From assembly GCF_040126305.1 (NCBI RefSeq), contig NZ_CP149510.1:4165001-4229000 (forward strand): DNA of 64,000 nt. The letters run 5' to 3'. Under the pieces are notes generated by a model. That model ran no database searches, was not told where the DNA came from, and saw only the letters and a list, made by a program, of their open reading frames with translations. The position numbers and the translations under genes were made by a program. Source of the stretch: Pararhizobium sp. A13. Lineage in GTDB: Bacteria > Pseudomonadota > Alphaproteobacteria > Rhizobiales > Rhizobiaceae. Each line of letters begins with the position of its first letter. Position 1 is the first letter of the stretch. Positions 1 to 9,833 of this stretch are shown one piece after another.

Positions 1-1068
1 GGCACCCGTGATCTTGCCGACGCCACCCGATGCCGATGCGCCACCGATGAAGCAGGCCGCGATCACGTCAAGCTCGAAGCCGACGCCGGCCTTCGGCGTA
101 GCTGAGTTCAGACGCGCCGCGATGATCATCCCGGCAAGAGCCGCAAGCACACCCATGTTGACGAAGGTGTAGAACGTCAGCCGCTCGGTGTTGATACCGG
201 AGAGCTTCGCCGCCTTCTCGTTACCGCCCATCGCGTAGATGCGCCGACCAATCGTCGAACGGGTCGTGACGAAGGTGTAAAGGGCAATCAGAAGCGCCAT
301 CACCACGAGGACGTTCGGGAAGCCCTTGTATGTCGAAAGCTGGAACCCCAGGAAAATGGCCACGGCGCTGATGATCCCCATTTGGAGAACAAAGAAAGCG
401 AAGGGCTCGTTTTCTGTTCCATGCAGATCGTTGGTCCGGCGGTCCTTGATCCCGTAGTAGATCGCCAATGCGACCAGCACCAGCACAGCCACCAGTGCGA
501 AGAAATTGGCGATGACACCCGGGAGAGGATTGAGGAAATAGAGGAAGTCCGGAATGAAGCCGGTCGACAACAGCTGGAAATCCTTCGGGAAAGGCCCGAT
601 CGGCCTGTTCTGCAGCGCCAGATAGGTGAGACCGCGGAAGACGAGCATGCCGGCAAGAGTGACGATGAAGGCCGGAATTTTCCGATAGGCGACCCAATAG
701 CCCTGGGCTGCCCCGACCAGTCCGCCGAGAGCCAGACACAACGGCACGACGATGGAGAAATGCAATCCCCACTTGACGAGCATGATCGCCGAAAGGCCGC
801 CCGTAAACGCGACGATCGAGCCGACGGAAAGGTCGATATGGCCGGCAACGATGATCAGCAGCATTCCGAGCGCCATGATGACGATGAACGAATTCTGCAG
901 CACGAGGTTGGTGAGGTTGACGGGCTTGAACAGCACGCCATTCGTCAAGAACTGGAAGAACAGCATGATGACCACGAGTGCGACAAGCAGGCCGTATTCG
1001 CGGATATTGTTCCTGAGATAGTCCCCGATGGAGGGCGTGGTTTTCGGAGCGCTGGTTTCGGCGACCAT
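1..1068 (-). CDS. gguB: Sugar ABC transporter permease GguB (C-terminus cut by window edge)
   Basis: This is an inner-membrane permease of the ribose/xylose (BPD_transp_2) family. It forms the channel for sugars delivered by ChvE and powered by GguA. The 356 codons in view encode many hydrophobic helices and the family segment [10 protein letters not shown] near residue 75; the last part of the gene lies left of the window. The ATG at 1068 overlaps the gguA stop by one base (TAATG), so the two are translationally coupled. Gene order chvE-gguA-gguB is that known from Agrobacterium. Assignment rests on the order and on the near-complete protein. Confidence 0.9.
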   Translation of the reverse strand, partial: MVAETSAPKTTPSIGDYLRNNIREYGLLVALVVIMLFFQFLTNGVLFKPVNLTNLVLQNSFIVIMALGMLLIIVAGHIDLSVGSIVAFTGGLSAIMLVKWGLHFSIVVPLCLALGGLVGAAQGYWVAYRKIPAFIVTLAGMLVFRGLTYLALQNRPIGPFPKDFQLLSTGFIPDFLYFLNPLPGVIANFFALVAVLVLVALAIYYGIKDRRTNDLHGTENEPFAFFVLQMGIISAVAIFLGFQLSTYKGFPNVLVVMALLIALYTFVTTRSTIGRRIYAMGGNEKAAKLSGINTERLTFYTFVNMGVLAALAGMIIAARLNSATPKAGVGFELDVIAACFIGGASASGGVGKITGA

Positions 1069-2603
1069 TAGTGTTTCTCCCCGGAGCGCATGATGGCGCG
1101 CATGATGGATTCCTGGCTTGCTTCTTTTTTCGAAAGCTCGGCGACGATGCGACCTTCGTTCATGACGTAGATGCGGTCGCAGGTTCCGAGAAGCTCGGGC
1201 ATTTCCGATGAGATCATCAGGATGCCTTTGCCTTCTGCGGCAAGCTGATTGATGATGGTGTAGATTTCGTACTTCGCCCCGACATCGATGCCGCGTGTCG
1301 GCTCGTCGAGGATCAGCACTTCAGGCGTGGTAAACAGCCATTTGGACAGAACGACCTTCTGCTGGTTGCCGCCCGACAGGTTCACGGCCTCCTGATAGAT
1401 CGAATGGGAACGGATACGCAACTTCGACCGGTAATCGGTCGCGACCTTCCGTTCCTTGTGGTCATCGATCACGCCGCCGTTTGCCACCGCGTTGAGATTG
1501 GCAAGCGTCGTGTTGTGCATGATGTTGTTGTTCAACACCAGCCCGAGCTGCTTTCGATCTTCCGTCACATAGGCAAGACCTGCGTTGATCGCACGCGGAA
1601 TGGTGCTCACGTCGACCTGTTTGCCATGCATGAAGACTTCACCGGTGATCTTGTGCCCCCAGGATTTGCCGAAGATGCTCATCACTGTTTCGGTCCGGCC
1701 AGCACCCATCAGACCCGCAATGCCGACGACTTCGCCGGCTCGGACGTTGAAATTGACATTGTGCAGGAACTGCCGGTCACGGTGTTGCTGGTGGAAGACG
1801 TTCCAGTTCTTCACCTCAAGCAGCATCTCGCCGATCTTCGGCTCGCGCGGCGGATAGCGGTCTTCCATATCGCGGCCGACCATGCCCTTGATGATCCGGT
1901 CCTCGCTGATGTCCTCGTTGTGACAGTCGAGCGTTTCGACGGTCCCGCCGTCGCGCAGGATGGTGATCTTGTCGGCGACCTTCTTGATCTCGTTGAGCTT
2001 GTGCGAAATGATGATCGAGGTCATGCCCTGCTTGCGGAATTCCATCAGCAGCTTTAGCAGCGCGTCGGAATCGGTCTCGTTGAGCGAGGCCGTCGGCTCG
2101 TCGAGGATCAGCAGCCTGACCTTCTTGGAAAGGGCTTTGGCGATTTCCACCAATTGCTGCTTGCCAACGCCGATATCCGTGATGCGCGTCGTCGGCGGCT
2201 CCTTGAGGCCGACTTTGGACAGAAGTTCCTGCGTTCGCGAGAAGGTCTGCGGCCAATTGATGACGCCGTTGGTGGCGATCTCGTTGCCCAGAAAAATGTT
2301 TTCGGCGATTGAGAGCAGCGGAACGAGCGCCAGCTCCTGATGGATGATGATGATGCCGAGATGTTCGCTGTCGGAAATCGTCGAGAAATTGCGAACTTCG
2401 CGGTCGTAATGGATTTCGCCATCATAGGTACCGGCGGGATAGACACCGCTCAACACCTTCATCAGGGTTGATTTTCCGGCTCCGTTTTCGCCGACAAGCG
2501 CGTGAATCTCACCCTCGCGAACCTTGAGATTGACATTGTCCAAGGCCTTTACGCCCGGAAACGTCTTGGTGATGCCCCGCATTTCGAGAATGATGTTGTC
2601 CAT
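1068..2603 (-). CDS. gguA: Sugar ABC transporter ATP-binding protein GguA (tandem ATPase)
   Basis: This is a cytoplasmic ATPase of about 511 residues with two fused nucleotide-binding domains, as usual for the xylose/ribose importer family (XylG/MglA type). The first domain has Walker [10 protein letters not shown] at about residues 38-46 and the Walker B region [11 protein letters not shown]. The second has signature [11 protein letters not shown] and Walker [14 protein letters not shown] chose the ATG at 2603 ([10 protein letters not shown]), not the longer reading frame starting at 2708, because the extra N-terminus overlaps the intergenic hairpin and matches no family sequence. It sits between chvE and gguB and is coupled to gguB. 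Confidence 0.93.
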   Translation of the reverse strand: MDNIILEMRGITKTFPGVKALDNVNLKVREGEIHALVGENGAGKSTLMKVLSGVYPAGTYDGEIHYDREVRNFSTISDSEHLGIIIIHQELALVPLLSIAENIFLGNEIATNGVINWPQTFSRTQELLSKVGLKEPPTTRITDIGVGKQQLVEIAKALSKKVRLLILDEPTASLNETDSDALLKLLMEFRKQGMTSIIISHKLNEIKKVADKITILRDGGTVETLDCHNEDISEDRIIKGMVGRDMEDRYPPREPKIGEMLLEVKNWNVFHQQHRDRQFLHNVNFNVRAGEVVGIAGLMGAGRTETVMSIFGKSWGHKITGEVFMHGKQVDVSTIPRAINAGLAYVTEDRKQLGLVLNNNIMHNTTLANLNAVANGGVIDDHKERKVATDYRSKLRIRSHSIYQEAVNLSGGNQQKVVLSKWLFTTPEVLILDEPTRGIDVGAKYEIYTIINQLAAEGKGILMISSEMPELLGTCDRIYVMNEGRIVAELSKKEASQESIMRAIMRSGEKH

Positions 2604-2672
2604 GTTCAGGTATTCCTGCGGCAGTCCGTGAATGATGAGGCCAAACAAACCAACAATACAAAGTCCCTCATC

Positions 2673-2705
2673 AAGATAAAAGGGCCCGCAAGCAATCGCG
2701 GGCCC
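2673..2705 (-). terminator. Hairpin with T-run between chvE and gguA (attenuator)
   Basis: On the minus strand a perfect 8-bp GC stem (GGGCCCGC / GCGGGCCC, 2698-2705 with 2682-2689) and an 8-base loop are followed by TTTTATCTT. It lies just after the chvE stop and about 70 bases before gguA. A partial terminator here would make more binding protein than ATPase and permease. The structure is seen directly; the regulatory effect is inferred. Confidence 0.75.
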
Positions 2706-2723
2706 CAAATGGAAGAGGCGGGA

Positions 2724-3791
2724 TCAGTTGTTGATCTGGTCTTCCGTGTAGTAACCGGCGCCGACCAGAACTTCCTTGACGTTGGTCTTGTCGACGGAAA
2801 CCGGCTTCAGAAGGTAGGACGGAACAACCTTGACGCCGTTGTCGTAGGTCTTGGTGTCGTTGATTTCCGGCTCCTTGCCACCCATGATGGCGTCCGTCAT
2901 GCTCACGGCAACCTTGGCAAGCTCGCGGGTGTCCTTGAAGACCGAGGAATGCTGTTCGTCAGCAAGGATCGACTTGACCGACGGCAGCTCGGCGTCCTGA
3001 CCGGTGACAACAGGCATCGGCATGTCGCCCGAGCCGTAGCCAACGCCCTTCAGAGCGGAGATGATGCCGATGGACAGACCATCGTAAGGCGACAGAACGC
3101 CATCAACCTTGGCATCGGTGTAGGTCGAGGAGAGGAGGTTTTCCATGCGGGCCTGTGCAACGGCACCGTCCCAACGCAGCGTACCAACCTGGTCCATGCC
3201 CATCTGGCCGGACTTCACTTCAATCTTCTTGGCATCGATCAGCGGCTGCAGAACCGACATTGCGCCATCATAGAAGAAGAAGGCGTTGTTGTCGTCCGGC
3301 GAGCCGCCGAAGAGTTCGACGTTCTTCGGCGCGGTGGCGCCATCAAGCTTCAGGCCGTTGACCAGCGAGGTTGCCTGGAGCACGCCGACCTGGAAGTTGT
3401 CGAAGGTTGCGTAGTAGTCGACATTGCCCGAATCGCGGATCAGGCGGTCGTAAGCGATAACCTTGACGCCGGCGTCATGGGCCTTCTGCAGGATATCGGA
3501 CAGCGTGGTGCCGTCGATGGCGGCGATGACGAGAACCTTGGCACCCTTGGTGACCATGTTTTCGATCTGAGCCAGCTGGTTCGGGATGTCGTCGTCAGCA
3601 AACTGCAGGTCCGGGGTGTAGCCGGATTCCTTGAACAGCTTTTCCATGGTCTCGCCGTCGGAAATCCAGCGGGTCGAGGTCTTGGTCGGCATGGAAATGC
3701 CGACGGTGCCCTTGTCCTGGGCGACCGCCGGAACGACGAACGACGCCACGCTGAGCGCTGCGGCGGCGAGAAGCGAAGTAATCAATTTCAT
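2724..3791 (-). CDS. chvE: Periplasmic multiple-sugar-binding protein ChvE
   Basis: The product is a 355-residue periplasmic binding protein with a signal peptide ([20 protein letters not shown], cleavage after about residue 25). It has the fold and length of ChvE, which binds galactose, arabinose, glucose and related sugars for GguAB uptake. In Agrobacterium ChvE also signals to VirA and to chemoreceptors. The mature protein shows sugar-binding-family segments such as [13 protein letters not shown] and [19 protein letters not shown]. The ATG at 3791 gives the signal peptide and the known length; the frame is open further upstream but that part is not protein-like. The VirA role cannot be assumed here, since no vir genes are in view. 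Confidence 0.95.
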   Translation of the reverse strand: MKLITSLLAAAALSVASFVVPAVAQDKGTVGISMPTKTSTRWISDGETMEKLFKESGYTPDLQFADDDIPNQLAQIENMVTKGAKVLVIAAIDGTTLSDILQKAHDAGVKVIAYDRLIRDSGNVDYYATFDNFQVGVLQATSLVNGLKLDGATAPKNVELFGGSPDDNNAFFFYDGAMSVLQPLIDAKKIEVKSGQMGMDQVGTLRWDGAVAQARMENLLSSTYTDAKVDGVLSPYDGLSIGIISALKGVGYGSGDMPMPVVTGQDAELPSVKSILADEQHSSVFKDTRELAKVAVSMTDAIMGGKEPEINDTKTYDNGVKVVPSYLLKPVSVDKTNVKEVLVGAGYYTEDQINN

Positions 3792-3977
3792 GTATCTCTC
3801 CCTGAGTGTTGATCCAGGCAAGCTGTCCGGCCGGCCTCGATATGTGCAGCGCTTCGCGTAGCCGAGAGACGAAAATCCTCGGCGGAGGTTTAAGGGGTGA
3901 AAGAAAGCCCTCCCAGGCCCTACACGCTCCCAAGCACGCGGCGCACATGGCGGCAAACTGGAATCAAAGATCATAAC

Positions 3978-4000
3978 TGTCAAATACAATATGGGTGTAT
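3978..4000 (-). promoter_or_regulatory. Likely chvE -35 element with adjacent LysR-type inverted repeat
   Basis: On the minus strand TTGACA (3978-3983) faces chvE. Directly upstream of it is an inverted repeat ATACA-N7-TGTAT (3984-4000). An activator site abutting the -35 is the usual position for LysR regulators, and gbpR is divergent. The -10 is not clear at standard spacing, and the transcript would have a leader of about 150 bases. Confidence 0.45.
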
Positions 4001-4085
4001 ATTTATAACAATTTTGATATAGTAAGACAGAACAGTGTGATTTTTCGCGAGAGCGAAGGCATTTTTCTCGGAAGGCGGGTAAAAT

Positions 4086-5063
4086 ATGGACGATCCGGTA
4101 CTACACTCATCCGTTCCAGTGGATTATTCAGACCGTGGAATTTTTCGCTCCGGCTTGAAACTGAGTCACCTGCAGCTGATTCTCGCCATCGAAGACCACG
4201 GTCAGATCAGCGCTGCGGCAGACGCGCTGAGCGTATCCCAGCCCGCGGCCTCGCGCATGCTCGGAGAAATCGAGGCTATTCTCAAGGCACCGCTTTGCGC
4301 CCGCATCGCCCGCGGCGTCGAATTGACGCAATATGGAAGAGCATTGGCCCGGCGGGCCCGGACGATCTTTCTGGAACTGCGGGAGACGGCGCGCGAGATC
4401 ACCGAACTGAAGACCGGAAGCGGCGGCTCCGTATCGCTCGGCTCCGTCACCGGCCCCGCCCTCAATCTTGCGGTTCCAGCTGTCCGCCAGGTATCGACCG
4501 CCTACCCCGGCATCGAGATCAACATCCAGATCGAAAACAGCAATGTGCTCGTGCGCGAACTCCTCTCCGCTCGGCACGACTTCGTCATCGGCCGTATACC
4601 CGACGACATGGACCCGCGACAGTTCAACCTGATTGAGATCGGCGAGGAGGATGTCTGCCTGATCGTGCGCGACGGCCATCCGTTGCTCGACAAAGCCCTT
4701 GTCAGTTCCGCCGATCTCCCTGGCTATGACTGGGTCTTCCAGCCACAGGGAACACTGCTGCGCCGAGCCGTCGAGGACAGCTTCCTGTCGGCAGGAACGC
4801 CCCTGCCCGCAACCATCATCAACACCTCGTCGATCATCCTGACAGTCTCGATCGTCCGGCACACCAATGCGATAGCCCCGGTCGCTCGCGACGTCGCCGA
4901 TCTGATTGCCAGCAATGGAAGCCAGGCGGGCGAGATCCGCATTCTGCCCACCGATTTCAACATCAAGATCCGCCCCTATAGCCTGATCACCGCGCGCGGT
5001 CGCGCCCTGCCGCCGAGCGCCAAGCTTCTTTACGATCTGATCCTCAAGCAGAGCACGGCGTGA
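4086..5063 (+). CDS. gbpR: LysR-family regulator GbpR (galactose-binding-protein regulator)
   Basis: This is a 325-residue LysR transcription factor. A winged helix at about residues 25-85 ([20 protein letters not shown], then [15 protein letters not shown]) is followed by a ligand-binding domain with [19 protein letters not shown]. It is divergent from chvE with a 294-base gap. In Agrobacterium the LysR gene in this position, gbpR, activates chvE in response to sugars. The start at 4086 has a good ribosome site (GGAAGGCGGG). The name relies on synteny plus family. Confidence 0.85.
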   Translation: MDDPVLHSSVPVDYSDRGIFRSGLKLSHLQLILAIEDHGQISAAADALSVSQPAASRMLGEIEAILKAPLCARIARGVELTQYGRALARRARTIFLELRETAREITELKTGSGGSVSLGSVTGPALNLAVPAVRQVSTAYPGIEINIQIENSNVLVRELLSARHDFVIGRIPDDMDPRQFNLIEIGEEDVCLIVRDGHPLLDKALVSSADLPGYDWVFQPQGTLLRRAVEDSFLSAGTPLPATIINTSSIILTVSIVRHTNAIAPVARDVADLIASNGSQAGEIRILPTDFNIKIRPYSLITARGRALPPSAKLLYDLILKQSTA

Positions 5064-5116
5064 TCAGGCCCGCAAAACCTTCCCGTGCTTTGATATCCGC
5101 GGAAAAGGGAGAGCGT

Positions 5117-5584
5117 ATGTTCGGGATGTCGGTGTTCCAGTCGGTGCTGGAGCGGTTGAAAGCTGAGGAAGACGAGGACGGCGCAACCCACCAAGAGCTG
5201 GCGCCGTCTGCGAACATCCGTGGCCTCAACGCCGGCTTTGTCGGCAACCTCGCGTCATCTGGCATGGCCGACGGGGACGCAGTGCGGCGCGCCTATTTCG
5301 ATACGTCGAGTGAGGATATGCTCGCTCCGCCAAAACCGGCGCCCAAGCCTGTCATGCCGGATCATCTTTGCCGCATTCGCCCTGAGCAGATTGCCGCTGA
5401 CCTGGGGTTGACAGACACGGAAACCCCAACGGGTCTGGCAGACAAACGTCGGCGCTTCGCCGCTGAAAACCACCCCGACCGCCATCATCCGGACTTCCGG
5501 GGCAATGCGACCATCCGCATGAAGATCGCCAACCTGCTGATTGACGAGGCACAGCGGCGCCTGCGCCTGACGCAGAGGAACTAA
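5117..5584 (+). CDS. Small J-domain-like protein
   Basis: The product has 155 residues with a degenerate J-domain at its C-terminal end: an HPD tripeptide at about residues 119-121 (AAENHPDRHHPDF) preceded by helix LADKRRRFA and followed by helix MKIANLLIDEAQRRL. The N-terminal half is low in complexity and probably flexible. J-domains stimulate DnaK-type ATPases, so a co-chaperone role is plausible; the client is unknown. The start MFGMSVF at 5117 is preferred because GGAAAAGGGAGAG precedes it. It begins 53 bases after gbpR and may be co-transcribed. Confidence 0.75.
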   Translation: MFGMSVFQSVLERLKAEEDEDGATHQELAPSANIRGLNAGFVGNLASSGMADGDAVRRAYFDTSSEDMLAPPKPAPKPVMPDHLCRIRPEQIAADLGLTDTETPTGLADKRRRFAAENHPDRHHPDFRGNATIRMKIANLLIDEAQRRLRLTQRN

Positions 5585-5588
5585 CGGA

Positions 5589-5816
5589 TCAGACGGAGTC
5601 GTCCGTCTTTGTCTCTTCGACAACCTCGGCCTTTGGCTTGAAGAAGATGATCAGAACACAGCCGGCATAAGCCGAGACGGCCAGGAAAATCATCCCCCAG
5701 GTATTTTCTCCCTGCCAGAATTCAAACGCCGTCCATGCCGCACAGAAGGCGACGATCAGAAGCCGAACCCAGAGCGGCCGGTAGAACGCATGGTCCGGGT
5801 CGATGAACTTGATCAT
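5589..5816 (-). CDS. Small membrane protein with two transmembrane segments
   Basis: This 75-residue protein starts MIKFIDPDHAFYRPLW and has two hydrophobic helices (about residues 18-36 and 41-60), then a charged acidic tail. It resembles short DUF3329-like proteins of rhizobia, but this match is from memory and function is unknown. I used the ATG at 5816, which leaves a compact start before the first helix. It converges on the J-domain gene with only 4 bases between stops. Confidence 0.65.
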   Translation of the reverse strand: MIKFIDPDHAFYRPLWVRLLIVAFCAAWTAFEFWQGENTWGMIFLAVSAYAGCVLIIFFKPKAEVVEETKTDDSV

Positions 5817-6200
5817 GGGAAAGCGTCCTTGAGAGTTTGGCAAGCCTTGAGGCCCACAACAATGATAACAGCTTTATGTCCAAAAAGGCGGCTGCCGCAA
5901 GGGAGCATCGGTTTACCCGCTTGACGGCAACGCGACAAATAGAATAATTATTCCGAAAATAACAGACATTACTTTTTCATTCCGATTTCAAGTGTGCCGG
6001 AGGAGTATGCGGCATGCCCGGGCTCGGAAGAAAGCGGCGGGAGAGGGACCACCACGCCGGCTCCGATAGAGCGGTTGCCGGGCGCCTGAAAATCACATCG
6101 AACGCCAGAGCAAAGCCGACTTCCACCACGCCTGTCCGGAGTGAGCGTCATCACTTCGCCCCTTCGCGGCGATCCGCCGCCCGTCAAAAAGAGATGTAAC
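5817..6200. other. Non-coding gap upstream of the inositol dehydrogenase gene
   Basis: No convincing gene is seen. It contains an AT-rich stretch with a 12-base perfect palindrome GAATAATTATTC (5942-5953). This may be part of the promoter region for the downstream dehydrogenase. Reading frames crossing it lack ribosome sites and family similarity. Confidence 0.5.
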
Positions 6201-7196
6201 ATGACTGTCAGATTTGGTCTTCTCGGCGCCGGCCGCATTGGCAAGGTTCACGCCAAGGCCGTCAGCGGCAACCCCGATGCGGTTCTTGTCGCGGTGGCAG
6301 ACGCCTTCCCGGCCGCCGCCGAAGCGATCGCCAAGGCCTATGGTTGCGACGTCCGCACGATCGAAGCGATCGAAAAGGCTTCGGATATCGACGCAGTGGT
6401 GATCTGCACGCCGACAGACACGCATGCCGACCTGATCGAGCGCTTCGCCCGCGCCGGCAAGGCAATCTTCTGCGAAAAGCCGATCGATCTCGATGTTGGC
6501 CGCGTCCGCGAATGCATGAAGGTGGTCGAAGAGACCAAGGGCAAGCTGATGGTCGGTTTCAACCGCCGCTTCGACCCGCATTTCATGGCCGTTCGCAAGG
6601 CGATCGACGACGGCAAGATCGGCACTGTGGAAATGGTGACGATCATCTCGCGCGATCCGGGCGCCCCGCCGGTCGACTATATCAAGCGCTCCGGCGGCAT
6701 TTTCCGTGACATGACCATCCATGACTTCGACATGGCGCGTTTCCTGCTCGGCGAGGAACCGGTCGCCGTGACGGCTCATGCGGCCGTTCTCGTCGATCCG
6801 GAAATCGGCAAGGCAGGCGACTATGACAGCGTTTCCGTCATCCTAGAAACCGCGTCCGGCAAACAGGCGATCATCTCGAATTCCCGCCGCGCCACCTATG
6901 GCTACGACCAGCGCATCGAGGTGCATGGCTCGAAGGGCGTCGTCTCGGCGGAAAACCAGCGCGCCGTCTCGATCGAAATCGCCAATGGCGACGGCTATAC
7001 CCGCCCGCCGCTGCATGATTTCTTCATGACGCGCTACACCGAAGCCTATGCCAACGAGATCGCCAGCTTCATTTCCGCGATCGAAAAGGGCACCAAGATC
7101 ACCCCTTCGGGTGCCGACGGGCTGGCAGCCTTGGCGCTGGCAGACGCCGCCGTGAAATCCGTTGCCGAGAAGCGCCAGATCCGCGTCGACGCTTAA
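6201..7196 (+). CDS. idhA: Inositol 2-dehydrogenase (Gfo/Idh/MocA family)
   Basis: This is a 331-residue NAD-dependent oxidoreductase that probably oxidises myo-inositol to 2-keto-myo-inositol, the first step of inositol catabolism. The Rossmann motif FGLLGAGRIGKVHAKA is at residues 4-19, the cofactor/active-site motif CEKPIDLDV near residue 97, and the Idh-type segment IFRDMTIHDFDMARFLLGE near residue 170 carries the catalytic Asp/His pair. The start at 6201 gives the family length. No other iol gene is in the window. A related polyol or sugar substrate is possible. Confidence 0.85.
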   Translation: MTVRFGLLGAGRIGKVHAKAVSGNPDAVLVAVADAFPAAAEAIAKAYGCDVRTIEAIEKASDIDAVVICTPTDTHADLIERFARAGKAIFCEKPIDLDVGRVRECMKVVEETKGKLMVGFNRRFDPHFMAVRKAIDDGKIGTVEMVTIISRDPGAPPVDYIKRSGGIFRDMTIHDFDMARFLLGEEPVAVTAHAAVLVDPEIGKAGDYDSVSVILETASGKQAIISNSRRATYGYDQRIEVHGSKGVVSAENQRAVSIEIANGDGYTRPPLHDFFMTRYTEAYANEIASFISAIEKGTKITPSGADGLAALALADAAVKSVAEKRQIRVDA

Positions 7197-7223
7197 GGAG
7201 CGTTAGGCCTGATCCACGAAGAA

Positions 7224-7253
7224 GGGCCGGGTTTTCGCCCGGCCTTTTGTTTT
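7224..7253 (+). terminator. Intrinsic terminator after idhA
   Basis: A perfect stem GGCCGGG / CCCGGCC (7225-7231 with 7238-7244) with a short T-rich loop is followed by TTTTGTTTT. It lies 28 bases after the idhA stop, between the convergent idhA and frcR genes. Confidence 0.88.
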
Positions 7254-7288
7254 GATTGCAGTCACCACCAAAAAGCCCCCCAACCTTC

Positions 7289-8524
7289 TCACGCCGTGTC
7301 CCCTCCCGTCGGAAGCGGCCGAAAAGCCGCAATGTCGTGATCCATGTCGGTCAGCGCCCGGTCGAGGTGGCCGTCGAATACCAGTCTCTGCTCATCGAAA
7401 ATGACGGAAATTTCCGGCCGCCCCTGCAGGCGCACCTCGTGCGACTGCTCAAGGCCTTCGTCGATGCCCCTCTGCAGCAGATCGAAATAGCGCGTTCCCG
7501 GCCCGGTGATGAAGATCGGCATGCGATCATAGAAGCTGAGCAGTCGGGAAAGGCCGTTGCCGAGCGCAAGGCCCGCCTGGCGGAAGGCGTAACCCGCCAT
7601 CCGGTTTCCCTGCCGCGCGCTCGTGGCGATCTTGTCCATTTCGACAAGCGGCACGAACTTTGCCGGGATCGTATCCGGCGGAACCTCGAAGGCCGAGCGC
7701 AGAATTCCGTAAAAGCCGGCGGACGCCTCGATGCAACCAAACGAGCCACAGCGACAGAGGCAACCATTGGCCGCATGCAGCATGTGCCCAAAATTGGGCG
7801 CCGTCACCTCGAGCTCGCCAAACCGGTCCTTGCGGGCAATGCCAAGCCCTATGCTGTGACCAAGCGACAAAGCCGCAAGCGCGCGGAACGAGCCGCTCTC
7901 AGCCGTATCCGCCTTCATCCCCAGTGCCTGCGCGACCAGCAAGGTCTCGTTGTTCACGGTCACCTTGGCGCGCCATTCCGGCTGCAACAGGGAGGCAAAA
8001 TCGATCTGCTCTCCGCCAAACACCGGTGACCATAAAAGCCGCCGGCCATCGGCATCGACCGTTCCCTTGCTGCTGATCGAAACGGCGAGAACCTGTGACT
8101 TGTCCAGGCGCGACCGGTCGATCAACCGGTCGAGTGCCTCAAGAAACCCATCGGCGAAATGCTTCGTTCCGGCAACCTTGCTATTGCGCGCATCCTCGAA
8201 GCGGTCGATCAGGCGCCCGGAATAGTCGACGAGGGAATATTGAACCACGTCCGAGGATATTCTCACCGCGATGAGGAACCCGCTATCCCGGCGTTGCGCG
8301 AACAGCACGCGTGGACGACCCCGACCGGAATGCGCCTGCTGCTCGGTCTTCTCGATGACTTCGGCCCGTTCCAGTTCAGCGGTGATCGCCGAAACGGTTG
8401 CCGAGGCCAACCCGGTCTGTTCGGAAATATCCGTGTGCGACAGCGGCCCCATGCGCCTGAGCGCCGCAAGCACGAGTGCGCTGTTCTGCTGACGTACCAG
8501 TTCGGTGCTGGATTTGGTCAGCAT
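7289..8524 (-). CDS. frcR: ROK-family transcriptional regulator FrcR
   Basis: This 411-residue ROK repressor has an N-terminal winged helix (about residues 15-75, with HTDISEQTGLASATVSAITA) and a C-terminal sugar-kinase-like domain with the zinc motif CLCRCGSFGC near residue 255. It is divergent from frcBCA, matching frcR in Sinorhizobium meliloti, where the system imports fructose, mannose and ribose. The gap between frcR and frcB holds a perfect 10-bp-arm palindrome, probably its operator. Other ROK repressors of sugar operons would look similar; synteny decides the name. Confidence 0.87.
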   Translation of the reverse strand: MLTKSSTELVRQQNSALVLAALRRMGPLSHTDISEQTGLASATVSAITAELERAEVIEKTEQQAHSGRGRPRVLFAQRRDSGFLIAVRISSDVVQYSLVDYSGRLIDRFEDARNSKVAGTKHFADGFLEALDRLIDRSRLDKSQVLAVSISSKGTVDADGRRLLWSPVFGGEQIDFASLLQPEWRAKVTVNNETLLVAQALGMKADTAESGSFRALAALSLGHSIGLGIARKDRFGELEVTAPNFGHMLHAANGCLCRCGSFGCIEASAGFYGILRSAFEVPPDTIPAKFVPLVEMDKIATSARQGNRMAGYAFRQAGLALGNGLSRLLSFYDRMPIFITGPGTRYFDLLQRGIDEGLEQSHEVRLQGRPEISVIFDEQRLVFDGHLDRALTDMDHDIAAFRPLPTGGDTA

Positions 8525-8613
8525 TGCGCATTCCTGTTATTATCGGTGATTCTCACAAACACATGCTCCTCCCAAAGCATCTGTCCGGTGCAACAGCCTT
8601 TGTCAAAGCCTTG

Positions 8614-8663
8614 TTGACAGCCCCAAAAAACTCTGACATCTATTTTCTCGACTGTCGAGAAAA
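8614..8663 (+). promoter_or_regulatory. frcB promoter region with perfect ROK-type operator palindrome
   Basis: TTGACA (8614-8619) is followed after 17 bases by a poor -10 (CATCTA, 8637-8642). Immediately downstream is TTTTCTCGAC-T-GTCGAGAAAA (8643-8663), perfect 10-bp arms around one central base. A repressor bound there would cover the start of transcription. ROK regulators (NagC, XylR, Mlc) use AT-flanked inverted repeats of this kind. The palindrome is seen; binding by FrcR is inferred. Confidence 0.75.
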
Positions 8664-8755
8664 AACTCTTTCGGGTTGACGGCAGGATTTTTTTGCTGGC
8701 CAGGGGCCGTGCGGGAGGTTCGCACGGGCGGCCAGCGGCCATTTGGGAGGACTTC

Positions 8756-9796
8756 ATGAAATCAGTTTTCAAACTGATGGCAGGTGTTGCCATCATCGCA
8801 TCCATGCATTCCGCAGCCATCGCCAAGGACCTGGTGGTCGGCGTTTCCTGGTCGAACTTCCAGGAAGAGCGCTGGAAAACCGACGAAGCCGCGATCAAGG
8901 CCGCCCTTGAAGCATCCGGCGACAAATACATCTCGGCTGACGCACAGGCTTCCGCCGCAAAGCAGCTGACCGACATCGAATCGCTGATCGCACAGGGCGC
9001 CAACGCCATCATCGTTCTGGCCCAGGACAGCGAAGCCATCGGCCCGGCGATCGAAAAGGCCGCCGCCGAAGGTATCCCGGTCGTCGGTTACGACCGCCTG
9101 ATCGAAAATCCGGCCGCCTACTACATCACCTTCGACAACAAGGAAGTCGGTCGCATGCAGGCCGCCGAAGTGTTCAAGGTGAAGCCGGAAGGCAACTACG
9201 TCTTCATCAAGGGTGCATCGACCGATCCGAACGCCGACTTCCTGTTCTCCGGACAGATGGAAGTGCTGAAGGAAGCCATGGACGCCGGCAAGATCAAGAA
9301 TGTCGGCGAAGCCTACACCGATGGCTGGAAGCCTGAAGCTGCGCAGAAGAACATGGAGCAGTTCCTCACCGCCAACGACAACAAGGTCGATGGCGTCGTT
9401 TCGTCCAACGACGGCATGGCCGGCGGTGTAGTCGCGGCTCTCGAGGCCCAGGGCCTCGCAGGCTCGGTTCCGGTTTCCGGCCAGGACGGCGATAAGGCCG
9501 CTTTGAACCGCGTCGCGCTCGGTACGCAGACCGTATCGGTCTGGAAGGACTCGCGTGAACTCGGCAAGAAGGCCGGCGAAATCGCCGTAGCGCTTGCTGG
9601 CGGTGCTGCCATGGATGCCATCGAAGGCACCGTCAAGTTCTCCGGTGGCCCGAAGGGCGTCGAGATGAACTCCTTCTTCATCGCGCCGCAGCCGATCACC
9701 AAGGACAATCTGAACGTCGTCATCGACGCCGGCTGGATTTCCAAGGAAGAAACCTGCCAGGGCGTCAAGGCCGGAACCGTTGCTGTCTGCAACTGA
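8756..9796 (+). CDS. frcB: Fructose-type ABC transporter binding protein FrcB
   Basis: The product is a 346-residue periplasmic sugar-binding protein with a signal peptide ([20 protein letters not shown]) and the ribose/xylose-binding fold ([20 protein letters not shown], then [19 protein letters not shown]). It captures fructose, and probably mannose and ribose, for FrcC/FrcA. The ATG at 8756 follows GGGAGG; longer readings add a non-signal extension. It is first in the frcBCA operon, 117 bases before frcC. Confidence 0.92.
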   Translation: MKSVFKLMAGVAIIASMHSAAIAKDLVVGVSWSNFQEERWKTDEAAIKAALEASGDKYISADAQASAAKQLTDIESLIAQGANAIIVLAQDSEAIGPAIEKAAAEGIPVVGYDRLIENPAAYYITFDNKEVGRMQAAEVFKVKPEGNYVFIKGASTDPNADFLFSGQMEVLKEAMDAGKIKNVGEAYTDGWKPEAAQKNMEQFLTANDNKVDGVVSSNDGMAGGVVAALEAQGLAGSVPVSGQDGDKAALNRVALGTQTVSVWKDSRELGKKAGEIAVALAGGAAMDAIEGTVKFSGGPKGVEMNSFFIAPQPITKDNLNVVIDAGWISKEETCQGVKAGTVAVCN

Positions 9797-9833
9797 TCCG
9801 ATCCCGAGCATGGGTCTGTAAGGTTCGGTCACG

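Noticed and set aside
2502..3812. 436-codon plus-strand frame opposite chvE
   Set aside because: Antisense to chvE; typical GC-rich shadow frame with no recognisable domain.
5969..6244. 91-codon minus-strand frame before idhA
   Set aside because: Overlaps the idhA start and has no ribosome site or family similarity.
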